This document shows positions 25,619 to 33,854 of a stretch of 64,000 bases of DNA, piece after piece (the first letter of the stretch is position 1; each line of letters starts with the position of its first letter). The position numbers were made by a program, and so were the translations under genes. Source of the DNA: Gammaproteobacteria bacterium (lineage in GTDB: Bacteria > Pseudomonadota > Gammaproteobacteria > Eutrophobiales > Eutrophobiaceae); the NCBI GenBank assembly GCA_026710545.1, contig JAPOQU010000019.1:1-64000 (forward strand), given 5' to 3'. The notes under the pieces are model-generated. The model saw only the letters and a list, made by a program, of their open reading frames with translations. It ran no database searches and had not been told where the DNA came from.

Positions 25619-27208
25619 ATGACCATACCCCGCACATTAACACCCGCTGTATTATCCGGCTTTCACGATATCGTCGGCGCCGAATTCGTTATTACCGACC
25701 CCGCTGAACTGAGTTATTACTCGACGGACGTATACCGCGGCTTCGAAATCGCCCTGGCTGTCTTGCAACCGGAAAACGCGCAACAACTGCGTGAAATCGT
25801 GTCGTTGTGCAAACAGAACGGCTTATCTATCGTCACGCGCGGCGGCGGTATGTCGTATACGGATTCCTACCTGCACAAGTCGGCGCGTGGCGTCAGTATC
25901 GACATGCGCAGGATGAACCGGATCATCGATATCAATACCCGGGACATGATCGTGACCGTGGAATGCGGTTGTACCTGGCAGAAACTGAATGAGGCCCTTG
26001 CTGTTCACGGTCTGCGGCCACCCTACTGGGGCCCGCTTTCCGGCATGCGCGCCACGATCGGCGGCGCCCTGTCGCAAAACAGTGTGTTCTGGGGTGGTAC
26101 TTCCCACGGAACCGCCGCGGAAAGCGTGCTCGGGCTGGACGTGTTGCTGGGCAACGGTGAGGTTCTGCCCACCGGGGCGCACGGGAAAAAAGACGGTGTG
26201 CCGTTCATGCGCTATGACGGTCCCGACCTGACGGGACTGTTTATCGGTGACAGCGGCGCCCTGGGGATCAAGACCGTCGCGACCCTGCGCCTGGTAACGA
26301 TCCCGGCCGTGGTGAAATACGCATCGTTTTCCTTTGAGACCCACCAGCAGATCTGTGCCGCCATGTCGGAGATCGGGCGCCGCGGCCTCGCCTCCGAATG
26401 TTACGGTTTCGATCCGTTCCTGCAGAACAGCCGCGTGGTGGGCGGCGATGCCGATGTGGTGGAAGACGTCAAGACCCTGGCGCGGGTAGCCGGTACAAGC
26501 GGCCTGAAAGAGTCGGTCAAAATCGCTGCCGGCGGCCGCAGGTTCATCAGGAAAGTGCAGTGGGGGCTTCACGTCCACGTGGAGGACCGCTGCGAAGCAG
26601 GCGCAGACCATGCCCTGGCGGAGATCGATAAAATCGCGGATGAAAATGGCGCTGCCGGCATAGCCAACAGCCTGCCGGTAATAATGGGCTCCCACCCTTT
26701 CCCGCCGACAAATTCGATGGTGGGACCGAACGGCGAACGCTGGGTCCCGATACACGGGAAAGTGGCTCATTCGCAGGCATCTGAAACGATCGGCAAAATC
26801 CAGGACTTGTTCCGGCAAAACAAGGCGGTACTGGAAAAATACAACATCGATACGGGTTACCTGATATGTACGGTCGGCAATACCGCGTTCCTGGTGGAAC
26901 CGGTCTTTTTCTGGCCGGACGAATTGAATGAAGTGCATCGCCGCAATGTAGAACCTGACGTATTCAACCGGTTCACACCCGCCCCGGCAAATCCAGAAGC
27001 CCGCAGTGAGGCTGAAAGAATTCGAAACGAGGTGCGCGGCATTTTCCTGGAACAGGGCGCAATACATTTCCAGATCGGGAAATACTATCCGTACAAGGAC
27101 AGCCGCCGGGACCCGGCCTGGTCCATGCTGGGACGCATAAAAGACCTGCTGGACAAGGACGGGGTGCTCAATCCGGGGCAGCTTGGTCTGAATGAGGCCG
27201 GTTCGTAA
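25619..27208 (+). CDS. FAD-binding oxidase/dehydrogenase (GlcD/PCMH-like), paralogue
   Basis: The protein has 529 residues. The N-terminal FAD-binding type 4 domain shows V-T-R-G-G-G-M-S-Y-T-D-S and G-G-A-L-S-Q-N-S-V-F-W-G-G. The C-terminal oxidase domain has E-P-V-F-F-W-P-D-E-L-N-E-V and ends D-K-D-G-V-L-N-P-G-Q-L-G. It is clearly related to the protein at 7884-9488 along its whole length. An AGGA ribosome site precedes ATG 25619. It probably performs the same type of oxidation on a related substrate, with a SnoaL-like gene following 33 bp later. Confidence 0.85.
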   Translation: MTIPRTLTPAVLSGFHDIVGAEFVITDPAELSYYSTDVYRGFEIALAVLQPENAQQLREIVSLCKQNGLSIVTRGGGMSYTDSYLHKSARGVSIDMRRMNRIIDINTRDMIVTVECGCTWQKLNEALAVHGLRPPYWGPLSGMRATIGGALSQNSVFWGGTSHGTAAESVLGLDVLLGNGEVLPTGAHGKKDGVPFMRYDGPDLTGLFIGDSGALGIKTVATLRLVTIPAVVKYASFSFETHQQICAAMSEIGRRGLASECYGFDPFLQNSRVVGGDADVVEDVKTLARVAGTSGLKESVKIAAGGRRFIRKVQWGLHVHVEDRCEAGADHALAEIDKIADENGAAGIANSLPVIMGSHPFPPTNSMVGPNGERWVPIHGKVAHSQASETIGKIQDLFRQNKAVLEKYNIDTGYLICTVGNTAFLVEPVFFWPDELNEVHRRNVEPDVFNRFTPAPANPEARSEAERIRNEVRGIFLEQGAIHFQIGKYYPYKDSRRDPAWSMLGRIKDLLDKDGVLNPGQLGLNEAGS

Positions 27209-27241
27209 CTGTAATCACGAAACATGAGGGGTCATATTTCA

Positions 27242-27721
27242 ATGAAATTCATGCATGGGCTTACAACAACCGCTTTGCTTTTGCTCCTGGGCCCGGGTTT
27301 GTCAAATCAGGCAGTGGCGGACGAGGCAAAAGACATTGCCGCCATTGAACAGGTCGCGCAGTGCTGGATAGAACTGTACACCGCCGGCGACCTGGACCGG
27401 TTGATGACCTTGTACACGGAAGACGCTGTCGTCGCCCTGCACGGCAGGCCCGCAATGCGCGGCGTGGAACAGATCCGTAACTTTTTCGCGCCGGGGATGG
27501 GCAAATCCAGGGTGACGTTCGAGATAGATATCGAGGAAATACAGGTTCACGGCGATACGGCGCACCTGCTGAGCAAATATTACCTGACCAGCGAACCGAA
27601 AGCGGGCGGAGATACTTACCGGGACGCAGGAAGGTCCCTGCTGATATACAAAAGGAACGCGCACAACGAATGGAAGCTATACCTGGATATCGACCAGGCT
27701 ACGCCCGACGCGCAGTTTTAA
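27242..27721 (+). CDS. Secreted SnoaL/DUF4440-like protein
   Basis: The protein has 159 residues from ATG 27242, which is spaced ten bases after a GAGGGG ribosome site and starts a clean Sec signal peptide (cleavage near A-V-A-D-E). The mature part has the NTF2-like cone fold signature: A-I-E-Q-V-A-Q-C-W-I-E-L-Y-T-A-G-D-L-D-R, then L-Y-T-E-D-A-V-V, and a C-terminal E-W-K-L-Y-L-D-I-D. Such proteins bind or isomerise small hydrophobic molecules. It follows the FAD oxidase directly. Its 3' end overlaps that of the convergent membrane-protein gene by four bases. Confidence 0.75.
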   Translation: MKFMHGLTTTALLLLLGPGLSNQAVADEAKDIAAIEQVAQCWIELYTAGDLDRLMTLYTEDAVVALHGRPAMRGVEQIRNFFAPGMGKSRVTFEIDIEEIQVHGDTAHLLSKYYLTSEPKAGGDTYRDAGRSLLIYKRNAHNEWKLYLDIDQATPDAQF

Positions 27722-28383
27722 AAGCTGAACTTCGTTATGCAGATATACGCTGCCGCGAGGGTTGCTGCGTAGACCGCGAGCACGGCCCACATTGTCTGAT
27801 CCACGGTCCGGGTGATGCCCGCCTCGACTTCCGGCGACGATCCTTTCCCGGCCAGTTCGGCCGTCAGGCGGCCCACCGGCAGGAACATCCAGTCTATGCC
27901 TATGGCAAACCAGTAAACCAGCCCGTAAATTACGATTTTGGCGGCCAGCCAGGAAACCATTGCCGGCTCTCCGTTTACCAGTGCAGCCAGTCCCGTCCCG
28001 ATCAGCAGCAGTCCGGCAATACCCAGCCCGGCCCAGTTGAGCCGTTGCAACCTGGCGCCAAGCGCGGTCCCGATATGTTTTGCAGCCGACATATTGACTG
28101 TCAGCAACACCGCGGCGAGCAGCCACAGGCCAAGCAAACCCGGGATTCCTACATCCAGCAAGCCGGTGGCATTGGCCAGGTGTACCCCCACAGGCAACAT
28201 GACGATAAAACAGATGCGCGGCAGGGTATCGATGACCATTGCCATGTGCAGCAGCGTCAGGCGCGTCTCCACCGACAGGCTTGCATCGCGGAACCTCCGG
28301 GCCAGGAGCAATACGCCTACATCCGTACCCAGCCAGAAAACCAGCACCAGGACATGGATGAATTTGATGGCTTCGTAAGACAT
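27718..28383 (-). CDS. Polytopic membrane protein, CopD/DUF2269-like
   Basis: This 221-residue protein has about six hydrophobic segments. The N-terminus K-F-I-H-V-L-V-L-V-F-W-L-G-T contains the His found in helix 1 of CopD- and DUF2269-type proteins, possible haem or copper ligands. Other His residues are sparse. No enzymatic motif is visible. It lies downstream of the sodium symporter gene on the same strand (37 bp), so the pair may be co-transcribed. Confidence 0.55.
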   Translation of the reverse strand: MSYEAIKFIHVLVLVFWLGTDVGVLLLARRFRDASLSVETRLTLLHMAMVIDTLPRICFIVMLPVGVHLANATGLLDVGIPGLLGLWLLAAVLLTVNMSAAKHIGTALGARLQRLNWAGLGIAGLLLIGTGLAALVNGEPAMVSWLAAKIVIYGLVYWFAIGIDWMFLPVGRLTAELAGKGSSPEVEAGITRTVDQTMWAVLAVYAATLAAAYICITKFSF

Positions 28384-28420
28384 GGCCGGATATTACACAA
28401 TTTCGGTGCCGGAGTCAGAC

Positions 28421-29773
28421 TTAAAACAGGTTCGTCACCAGTATCCCGGCGATAGCAAGCGGCACTACGGTCCGGATCAGAAAGCGCCAGGACGCGAACA
28501 GCCAGGTCCTGCTTATCCGTAATTCATCCGTCAACGTACTGCGCCGCATGAACCAGCCGGCAAATACCGCAATCAGCATCCCGCCTACCGGCATCATCAG
28601 GTTGGCCGTGAGGTAATCCGCCAGGTCAAAGATGGTTTTACCGGCGATGGGTTTGACCTCCGCCCAAAGGTTGAATGACAACACGCTGCTGATACCCAGG
28701 ATCCAGATTGAACCGGTAACCAGGGCCGCGCTGGTACGACGGTTGATGCCGCGATATTCTGCCACCCGCGCTACCGCCGGCTCTATGATTGCGATGGAAG
28801 AGGTGATTGCGGCAAACGCCAGGAGCAGAAAGAACAGGAAGCCGAACAAGGCTCCGGCAGGCATGTTGCCGAATGCAATCGGCAACGTGACGAATATCAG
28901 GCCCGGACCTTCACCGGGAGCCAGGCCGTTGGCGAACACCAGTGGAAAAATAACAAGTCCGGCCACCAGGGCTACCAGTGTGTCGGCGCCGGCGATGACG
29001 ACTGCAGTCCTGGGGATCGGAATATCCTGCGGCAAATAGGCGCCGTATGCCATCATCAACCCCATGGATACACCGACAGAAAAAAATGCATGCCCCACCG
29101 CCGACAGCATGACCCCCGGGGTGATCCTGCTGAAGTCCACGGCAAACATGAACCTGAGCCCGGCGACCAGGTCACCCGCCAGGGCACTATAGACAGTCAA
29201 TACCAGCAGTATGACGAACAGCGCCGGCATCAGGATCCCGGTAGCCCGTTCTATACCGTTACGCAGACCCGTGCTGACGATTAACCCGGTGATGCCCAGG
29301 AATACCGTAAACGACAACATCAGGCGCCACGGACTGGACAGCAGGTTGCCGAAACGCACCTGCGCTGCGTCAGGACCGATCCCTGAAACCCCGCCGGCAA
29401 CCGACACAAATGTGTAGTCCAGCACCCAGCCGCCGATGACGCTGTAAAAGGTGAGGATCAGGAATCCGGCGGCGGTGCCGAGCCAGCCTACCCCCGACCA
29501 CCACCGGGACCGGCCTTCCCGTTCTGCATTGAGCAGCATGGCCGTAGGCGGACTCCGGCTGCCACGCCTGCCCAGCATGAGTTCGGCAACCAGGATGGGT
29601 ACGGCAACCAGCGTCACCGCGAACAGGTAGACGACGACAAAGGCGCCGCCGCCGTTGGACCCGGCAATATAGGGAAACTTCCAGATATTACCCAGTCCGA
29701 CGGCCCCGCCGATCGCAGCCAGGATAAACCCGGTACGGGAGGACCATTGTTCGCGCATGGTTGTCTCGCTCAT
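28421..29773 (-). CDS. Sodium-dependent transporter, NSS/SNF family
   Basis: This 450-residue symporter belongs to the neurotransmitter:sodium symporter family. The N-terminus W-S-S-R-T-G-F-I-L-A-A-I-G-G-A-V-G-L-G-N is followed by W-K-F-P-Y, the sodium/substrate site of helix 1. G-N-I-W-K-F-P with the downstream G-G-G-A-F is family-diagnostic. Bacterial members carry amino acids or related amines with Na+. Neighbouring PLP and amine-oxidising enzymes make an amino compound plausible. The divergent upstream gap holds a REP-like palindrome. Confidence 0.9.
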   Translation of the reverse strand: MSETTMREQWSSRTGFILAAIGGAVGLGNIWKFPYIAGSNGGGAFVVVYLFAVTLVAVPILVAELMLGRRGSRSPPTAMLLNAEREGRSRWWSGVGWLGTAAGFLILTFYSVIGGWVLDYTFVSVAGGVSGIGPDAAQVRFGNLLSSPWRLMLSFTVFLGITGLIVSTGLRNGIERATGILMPALFVILLVLTVYSALAGDLVAGLRFMFAVDFSRITPGVMLSAVGHAFFSVGVSMGLMMAYGAYLPQDIPIPRTAVVIAGADTLVALVAGLVIFPLVFANGLAPGEGPGLIFVTLPIAFGNMPAGALFGFLFFLLLAFAAITSSIAIIEPAVARVAEYRGINRRTSAALVTGSIWILGISSVLSFNLWAEVKPIAGKTIFDLADYLTANLMMPVGGMLIAVFAGWFMRRSTLTDELRISRTWLFASWRFLIRTVVPLAIAGILVTNLF

Positions 29774-29870
29774 GTTTGCTCCGATGTATGCCCTGCTTCT
29801 CTTATTGTTGTTTCCAATTCCCGAATGCCTGCCATTCCGGACAATATCATGTAGTATGAGATTAACTGAA

Positions 29871-29904
29871 ATTTGGGGTCAGAGTATTTACTCTGACCCC
29901 AAAT
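29871..29904. repeat. REP-like palindrome, TTTGGGGTCAGAG family, copy 2
   Basis: Two 16-base perfect arms (ATTTGGGGTCAGAGTA and complement) around a TT centre. It lies in the divergent gap between the NSS symporter and the class V aminotransferase. Confidence 0.9.
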
Positions 29905-29948
29905 ATTCCTTTCCCTTATAAATTTCTATTTTGCAGATAAACCAAACA

Positions 29949-31190
29949 ATGAATAACAACTATATAGATGAACACCTGGACGAGGTCCGCGCGGAATTCA
30001 AGCTGCTGGACCACTGGGTGTACCTGAACGCGGCCGACCAGATGGTGCCGGGTAATTACTGGCTGAGCGCGGTGCGCGATTTTTACAATTTTGTCGAGTA
30101 CGGCCGCATGGAAGACCTTCCCAACGCCGATATCGCAACCCACCCGTTTCTGCTGGCCAAGTGGGATGAGAGCATCCGCCTGGGCGCCCGGTTTATCAAC
30201 GCCGACAAGGACGAGGTCACCAACGCCTACCGGCCCGCGATCACCGCCAACCTGATCCTGTACAACATGATGGAATGGGCTGAAGGCGACAACGTCGTGA
30301 TCACGGACCTGTCCTACCCTTCCATTCCCTATATCCTGCAGGACCTGCGCCGGCGCTACGGCATTGAGATCCGGGTGGTGCGCAACGTCAATGGAGAGAT
30401 CCTGATGGAAGACATGGAAAAGCTGGTGGACGGCAACACCCGGATGGTAATCGTGGATCGCACTACGGCGTTTTGCGGTTTCACCTTCGATATGAAGGAG
30501 GTGTGCCGTATAGCCCACGCCCAGGGCGCGCTGGTGCTGGACGACGCCATGCAGACCCTGGGAGCAGTGGACATAGACGTGAAAGACGACGGTGTCGACT
30601 TCCTGCTATCGGGCGCTTACAAATGGCAGTGCGGCCCGGAAGGGGCCGGCCTGTTCTATATCAAGCGTTCCGTCATGGACCGTATCGACGCCCGCTACCG
30701 CAATTACATCTGGGCGGACATCCCCGGCACCATCCCGTTCGCAGACAGGGATCACGATACGCTGGCAAGCTGGACCTACCCCCCGGTGAACAACGCCAAC
30801 CAATTCTCCCAGGACGTCACGATCGGACCGTCCCTGTTCGGCTGGGTGGCGACGCTGAAATTTTACGAGAAGATCGGCATCAGAAACGTCGAGGAACGGG
30901 TGCGGCGCCTGGGCACCTATACCATCGACAGGCTCCAGGAAATCGGCTGCCGGGTAACCTGTCCTACCGATCCCGGCAAACGCCACGGTCTAATCACCTA
31001 CACCACCGGCGACTACGACAAGGACAAGGCCTTCTTCGAGCGCTGTTCCGGCCCGGGCCGCTGCATGAAACCAATCAAGATATCAATGCGCACTCTGGGC
31101 GGCATCGGCAACCTGCGCATCAGCACCCATTTCTTCAATACTGAAGAGGAGATAGACTACCTTATAGAGCTGCAGAAGCAGATGATGTGA
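29949..31190 (+). CDS. PLP-dependent class V aminotransferase-fold enzyme
   Basis: The protein has 413 residues from ATG 29949; a TTG at 29931 is in frame but less likely. It has the fold-type I class V pattern: L-D-D-A-M-Q (D199, contacting the PLP ring nitrogen) and S-G-A-Y-K225-W-Q-C-G-P-E-G, with K225 the probable Schiff-base lysine. The C-terminal domain has L-R-I-S-T-H-F-F-N-T. Relatives include isopenicillin-N-epimerase-like proteins, cysteine desulfurases and kynureninase-like enzymes. The desulfurase loop cysteine is not evident, so a lyase or epimerase on an amino acid is more likely. It stands alone on its strand. Confidence 0.82.
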   Translation: MNNNYIDEHLDEVRAEFKLLDHWVYLNAADQMVPGNYWLSAVRDFYNFVEYGRMEDLPNADIATHPFLLAKWDESIRLGARFINADKDEVTNAYRPAITANLILYNMMEWAEGDNVVITDLSYPSIPYILQDLRRRYGIEIRVVRNVNGEILMEDMEKLVDGNTRMVIVDRTTAFCGFTFDMKEVCRIAHAQGALVLDDAMQTLGAVDIDVKDDGVDFLLSGAYKWQCGPEGAGLFYIKRSVMDRIDARYRNYIWADIPGTIPFADRDHDTLASWTYPPVNNANQFSQDVTIGPSLFGWVATLKFYEKIGIRNVEERVRRLGTYTIDRLQEIGCRVTCPTDPGKRHGLITYTTGDYDKDKAFFERCSGPGRCMKPIKISMRTLGGIGNLRISTHFFNTEEEIDYLIELQKQMM

Positions 31191-31246
31191 ATGCGGGTGC
31201 GTCATTTAGTAGGTAACTCGCCATCTTTACGGGAACCGGACTGTTA

Positions 31247-31813
31247 TCATTTCAGAATTTCCGGCAAGATAGCCCAGGTAACCAGGTAACCGGGGCTGTT
31301 TACAGGCCTGCTCGTGGCTGTCTTGATCACCCGATAATCTTCAACCGTGGCGGGAGGCAGTTCCGAGCCCAGTGATCCTGCTATCGTGCGGCCCCAGTTG
31401 TCTGCCGGACCTGACCTTTCAATCCCTGAATCCGCCAATCGGAGCGTGTGCTGCACAACCTTTCCCGGAAGGTAACGGTGCTCGGCGTAAATCTGCATTC
31501 TGCCGCCCTGCTCCCGCGCCAGTTCTCCCAGGACAAAGGCGGCCGCGCCTTTGCTGCAACCGAGTACGACCGCACCTGGCTGCCGGACGCGGGCAAGTTC
31601 GCGGAAGGTTTCCGCCGGATCCTGGTGCAGGGCATGAATGGCAGACGCCCGGTACTTCAACGCATCCTTGAATGCAACGCTTTCCGCAATGCCGTTTTCG
31701 TAGACGACTGTTATGGGTGTCGACAACACCTGTCTCGCGACAACGCCAAGCGGCAAGGCTGAGCCGACGATCGACAGCGCGGCGGTTTTCAGGAATGTTC
31801 GTCTCGCAGGCAT
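31247..31813 (-). CDS. Tat-signal protein of unknown function, PCMH operon
   Basis: A 188-residue protein with a clear twin-arginine signal (A-R-R-T-F-L-K at 3-9, hydrophobic 10-25). The mature part has a Rossmann-like alternation: T-P-I-T-V-V-Y-E-N-G, then G-A-V-V-L-G-C-S-K-G-A-A-A-F-V, which may be a flexible periplasmic binding or cofactor loop. I do not recognise the family. It lies five bases after the cytochrome c gene, itself overlapping a p-cresol-methylhydroxylase-like flavoprotein, so it is probably a periplasmic partner of that enzyme. Confidence 0.6.
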   Translation of the reverse strand: MPARRTFLKTAALSIVGSALPLGVVARQVLSTPITVVYENGIAESVAFKDALKYRASAIHALHQDPAETFRELARVRQPGAVVLGCSKGAAAFVLGELAREQGGRMQIYAEHRYLPGKVVQHTLRLADSGIERSGPADNWGRTIAGSLGSELPPATVEDYRVIKTATSRPVNSPGYLVTWAILPEILK

Positions 31814-31818
31814 GCCGG

Positions 31819-32139
31819 TTACCGCCCCAGAAATTCTGCCAGGGCATTCAATTCTGCTTCACTGATCTCGGTGATGCGGAAAGAGGGCATTTCATCCAGG
31901 CCGCGGCGCACGACGAAGCGGATGTATTCCCGGCCCAGGTCAGCGCGTTCGGTCAGCAGTGACTTGTCCTCGCCCTTGTCCCAGGCCAGGCGCAAGGTAC
32001 CCGGTCCGCTGTTGTCTTCACCATGGCAGTGGATGCACCACTGCCGGAAGACTCTCTCTCCCGTTGTTAATTCGGTCGCCTTGACTGCCGGAAACGTCAT
32101 GCCGGCGCCCAGTACCAGCATGAACAGCAGCCGGGTCAT
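31819..32139 (-). CDS. Cytochrome c subunit of a PCMH-type flavocytochrome
   Basis: The protein has 106 residues from ATG 32139, which overlaps the flavoprotein stop as ATGA. A signal peptide (to about K-A-T) precedes one haem c site C-I-H-C-H. A probable Met axial ligand is in D-E-M-P-S-F-R. In p-cresol methylhydroxylase the small cytochrome takes electrons from the FAD subunit and passes them to periplasmic acceptors, and gene order and size fit PchC. The adjacent flavoprotein lacks its own signal, so it would need to be co-exported or carried by a partner, as in the known system. Confidence 0.85.
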   Translation of the reverse strand: MTRLLFMLVLGAGMTFPAVKATELTTGERVFRQWCIHCHGEDNSGPGTLRLAWDKGEDKSLLTERADLGREYIRFVVRRGLDEMPSFRITEISEAELNALAEFLGR

Positions 32140-33710
32140 GGCTTTTTCTCCCGCAGGTGTTTCGGCCATATTCCCTGTTTCCCCGGCGCCAGTATGCCGT
32201 TCGGGTCCAGCGCGTCCTTGAGCCTGTTGTTCAGGCGCGCCAGGGAATTGTCATTCCAGTTATAGGTGGCGGCAATCTGGTCCATGAAGGCGAGGTGAGA
32301 CCGGTATTCCCCGTAGCCGGCTGCCGCGGCCTCCCGGACCAGGATATCGAACAACCGGTAGGCGCGCTGTTTCTTGTCCGGGTCGTTTTTATCGAAGACC
32401 AGGGTATAGATATGGTGCATCTCGCGCCAGCCGACGATGAAGACTCCCATGTAATCAAAGCCATGCTCATGGGCGCGCTGCTTCACCATGTTGAATTGCC
32501 TGATGGCATCCTCGCCGGTCGTGGGCGACACCGGTGAGAAATCAATGTGACCGCCGCCGCCGATCCAGTTCACCAGGCCGAATTCCGTCAGGGTCGGAAT
32601 CCCGGCCATGGTTCTTGCCCGGTGGTGCAGCACGTCGTTCTTGTTTTTCCGATCCTCGGGGAAGTAAAAACGCGCGCCGGGGATATGGGCGAAAGCATCG
32701 CGGATAATCTCCCAGTGGGCGTCCATGATCTTCGGCGGCCCGTACAGCGCGGCATAAAAGTTCCACGCGCCTATGTCCTGGTCGGCCATGATCTTTTTGC
32801 GGATACTGTCCGGTAGCGGGCCGTCCCCGTCATAGTATTCCGTCCTGCTGGTATTCAGCGATGCGACCAGGTGCAGGTCGCGTATGGTCGCGGCATTCTG
32901 TATCACCAGGTTGACCTTGAGCGGTCGTATGACCTCCACCACCTGTTCGATATCCTCATCCCGCTGAAAAGTGATCAGGTAAGGGCGGTAGCCGGGAGGT
33001 TCCGGCATCAACCAGACCCCCAGCTTGGTGACTATGCCGTAGTTGGACTGGGTAAATATGCCGTCGTGATAAGGGCCGAAACCGTACTTGAACAGTTGCC
33101 AGGTATTATTGCCCGGCATGGAGCCCATGCCGGTGCGGACGACGTCGCCGTCGGCAAGCACTACCTCCATGCCGCACTGGCGCATGAAGTGGTCGCCGTA
33201 AGGCGTATAACCGGCGCCCCGTTCCAGGGTTGTCCCGACCACGCTGCCCCAACCGGGATCGGGTACGTCCAGCCAGAGTTTAATGCCGCGCGCCTGGATA
33301 TGGTTGTAAAGGTCATAAAAACTGACCCCCGGTTCAACCAGTGCATAGCCGAACTGCTCATTGACCTCAAGCACCCGGTTCATGCGTTTAAGATCCAGGA
33401 CGACACTGCCCGGAAGACGCGGCGCGGCGCCGCCGTAGGCCAGGTTTTTTCCGCAGGAAACCGGCCAGAGGGGGATATTGAAATCATTGGCGATTTTCAG
33501 GACAGCCTGGATTTCCTGCACACCGTCAGGCGCTACGGACGCTGAAGGCCGAAAATAATCTTCATCGACGATGGCATACGGATCGCGATAACTGACCAGT
33601 TCATCTGTTTCATCGGCAAATACCCGGTTATCGCCAACCGCTGCCCGGAAACCGTCCATGGCGCGGTTGAACTGTTTAATCGTGACATCCGGAGGGAGTA
33701 ATTTTTTCAC
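32136..33710 (-). CDS. p-Cresol methylhydroxylase-like flavoprotein (4-alkylphenol oxidase)
   Basis: This 524-residue enzyme belongs to the vanillyl-alcohol-oxidase/PCMH group. The FAD domain has P-V-S-C-G-K-N-L-A-Y-G-G, G-T-T-L-E-R-G-A-G-Y-T-P-Y-G-D-H and G-I-V-T-K-L-G-V-W-L-M-P. The C-terminal part has G-G-G-G-H388-I-D-F-S-P-V-S, M-H-H-I-Y-T-L-V and N-G-I-L-A-P-G-K-Q-G-I-W. PCMH enzymes oxidise the para side chain of 4-alkylphenols through a quinone methide. P. putida PchF, as I recall, ties FAD to Tyr384, whereas the equivalent position here appears to be His, as in vanillyl-alcohol oxidase. The coupled cytochrome gene supports a PCMH-type dehydrogenase. Confidence 0.87.
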   Translation of the reverse strand: MKKLLPPDVTIKQFNRAMDGFRAAVGDNRVFADETDELVSYRDPYAIVDEDYFRPSASVAPDGVQEIQAVLKIANDFNIPLWPVSCGKNLAYGGAAPRLPGSVVLDLKRMNRVLEVNEQFGYALVEPGVSFYDLYNHIQARGIKLWLDVPDPGWGSVVGTTLERGAGYTPYGDHFMRQCGMEVVLADGDVVRTGMGSMPGNNTWQLFKYGFGPYHDGIFTQSNYGIVTKLGVWLMPEPPGYRPYLITFQRDEDIEQVVEVIRPLKVNLVIQNAATIRDLHLVASLNTSRTEYYDGDGPLPDSIRKKIMADQDIGAWNFYAALYGPPKIMDAHWEIIRDAFAHIPGARFYFPEDRKNKNDVLHHRARTMAGIPTLTEFGLVNWIGGGGHIDFSPVSPTTGEDAIRQFNMVKQRAHEHGFDYMGVFIVGWREMHHIYTLVFDKNDPDKKQRAYRLFDILVREAAAAGYGEYRSHLAFMDQIAATYNWNDNSLARLNNRLKDALDPNGILAPGKQGIWPKHLREKKP

Positions 33711-33854
33711 TGGTCTTATTCTTTTTTCGCCAATTCATAGTGTAAAACATGAAGTCAGGCAGGTAAATGTCACTTCCGGGTTCCCGGGATGTTTGTCCTG
33801 TGTGCCGGCAGGGTGTTATATTTCTCAGTACGTTTTACATGAAATCGCGGGAAG

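Noticed and set aside
25823-27067. Long minus-strand open frame (414 codons) opposite the second FAD oxidase
   Set aside because: It is the antisense shadow of a high-GC gene. It has no family signature, and the plus-strand frame has full FAD motifs.
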